Shown one piece after another: positions 5,143 to 5,630 of a stretch of 5,630 nt of DNA (its first letter is position 1; each line of letters starts with the position of its first letter). The notes under the pieces were generated by a model, which was not told where the DNA came from, did no database searches, and worked only from the letters and a program-made list of their open reading frames with translations. Origin of the DNA: Clostridia bacterium (lineage in GTDB: Bacteria; Aerophobota; Aerophobia; Aerophobales; AE-B3A); NCBI GenBank assembly GCA_009618505.1, contig WJOQ01000224.1, positions 1 to 5,630 on the forward strand, read 5' to 3'. The translations under genes and the position numbers were made by a program.

Positions 5143-5155
5143 GAGATTTTATAAA
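5143..5155 (+). repeat. Right copy of 13-bp direct repeat flanking the ABC operon
   Basis: GAGATTTTATAAA is identical to 1487-1499. Its final A is the first base of the terminase ATG. Unlike the left copy it is preceded by AAA rather than GG, so the terminase gene currently has only a weak purine-rich ribosome binding site (AAAGAGA). A looser relative, AGAGAATTTTATCAA, lies just upstream at 5111-5125. Confidence 0.55.
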
Positions 5156-5630
5156 TGACCAAAACATACCGACCGGCAAGCAGCTACGTAGGCAGCACCG
5201 AGGAGACCAGGCAGGCCCAGCTAGAGAATCTGCTGAGGGGCCGGGCAAGGCGGGCCAGGAAAGCCCTGGTCAAGCCTCCTTCCCTCAAAGACCCTGCCTA
5301 CAGGACTGACATTATCAAGTTTGCCGAAGAGCAGTTTTATATCCCTGAGACCAGGAAGCCGATAGTCCTGGAGCCCTTCCAGAAAAAGGATATCCTCAAG
5401 CCTATCTTTTACGCTGAGGACAGGCCGACAATGGCATTGGTTGGCCAGACAAAGAAGAGCGGCAAGTCAACCCTGGCGGCAATGGTTGCGGCCTGGGTAC
5501 TATTCTGCGGTGAGGACTTCTCAGAGACCTATATAGCGGCCAGGGACAAGGACCAGGCAAACTGGATTATCTTCTCCAAACTGGTAAAGGCGATAGAAAT
5601 GAATCCTAATATGCTGCTCAACGTGAACAT
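5155..5630 (+). CDS. terL: Phage terminase large subunit, N-terminal part (cut by window edge)
   Basis: This is the packaging ATPase-nuclease motor that cuts phage concatemers and pumps DNA into the prohead. Only the first 158 residues are in the window. After a basic, Arg-rich N-terminal helix region (about 15-40), the segment VLEPFQKKDILKPIF (71-85) matches the adenine-binding Q-motif region that precedes the ATPase core. A Walker A-like loop follows, LVGQTKKSGKST at 95-106, with the key Lys at 104. Then comes AARDKDQANWIIFSKL (128-143), typical of the next strand and helix in large terminases. Walker B, the coupling motif and the C-terminal nuclease are beyond the edge. ATG 5155 is the first start in frame with the motifs, although its ribosome binding site is weak. 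The first 120 bases of coding sequence are about 63% GC, far above the transporter genes. No small-terminase gene is recognisable just upstream, where the transporter operon lies. Confidence 0.85.
   Translation, partial: MTKTYRPASSYVGSTEETRQAQLENLLRGRARRARKALVKPPSLKDPAYRTDIIKFAEEQFYIPETRKPIVLEPFQKKDILKPIFYAEDRPTMALVGQTKKSGKSTLAAMVAAWVLFCGEDFSETYIAARDKDQANWIIFSKLVKAIEMNPNMLLNVN

Noticed and set aside
1..5630. CRISPR array, tRNA, rRNA or transposase gene
   Set aside because: No regularly spaced repeats, no tRNA-like cloverleaf, no rRNA-like stretch and no transposase motif were seen on either strand.

Overview
The window looks like part of a bacteriophage or prophage genome, near its DNA-packaging region, carrying a bacterial sugar-type ABC transporter operon. 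All supported genes lie on the + strand. Nearly all have AGGAG-type ribosome binding sites, so the host is bacterial. The substrate-binding protein has an ordinary signal peptidase I signal and no lipobox, which fits a host with a periplasm better than a typical Gram-positive. I cannot name the host lineage.

Left part (1-1506): a tightly packed, partly overlapping run of small genes encoding about 41, 49, 92, 51, 79, 57 and 52 residues. The 49-residue product resembles a small basic protein often seen in phages. The 51- and 79-residue neighbours look like two copies of one short helical hairpin, similar to a histidine-kinase dimerisation domain without its histidine. The 57-residue product is a probable ribbon-helix-helix DNA-binding protein, and it has its own near-consensus sigma70-type promoter (1131-1158) inside the tail of the preceding gene. 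A 10-bp hairpin sits between the two helical-hairpin genes.

Middle (1532-4922): an ABC importer operon of the carbohydrate CUT1/MalEFG type. The order is secreted substrate-binding protein, MalF-like permease, MalG-like permease. A strong 14-bp hairpin lies directly after the binding-protein gene and probably sets its expression above that of the permeases. No ATPase gene is present, so a shared ATPase from elsewhere is presumably used. The first permease may start at a non-standard AUA codon.

Right part (4923-5630): a 232-base gap with one doubtful micro-ORF broken by a 10-bp tandem duplication. It is followed by the 5' portion of a phage terminase large subunit gene that runs off the right edge. 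The terminase start is GC-rich and the transporter genes are AT-rich.

The most interesting feature is the transporter operon lying between small phage-like genes and the terminase gene. A 13-bp identical sequence occurs at both edges of this insert (1487-1499 and 5143-5155). Joining the two copies would give the terminase gene a better ribosome binding site than it has now, consistent with insertion of the operon as phage cargo. This is inference and needs comparison with related phages.
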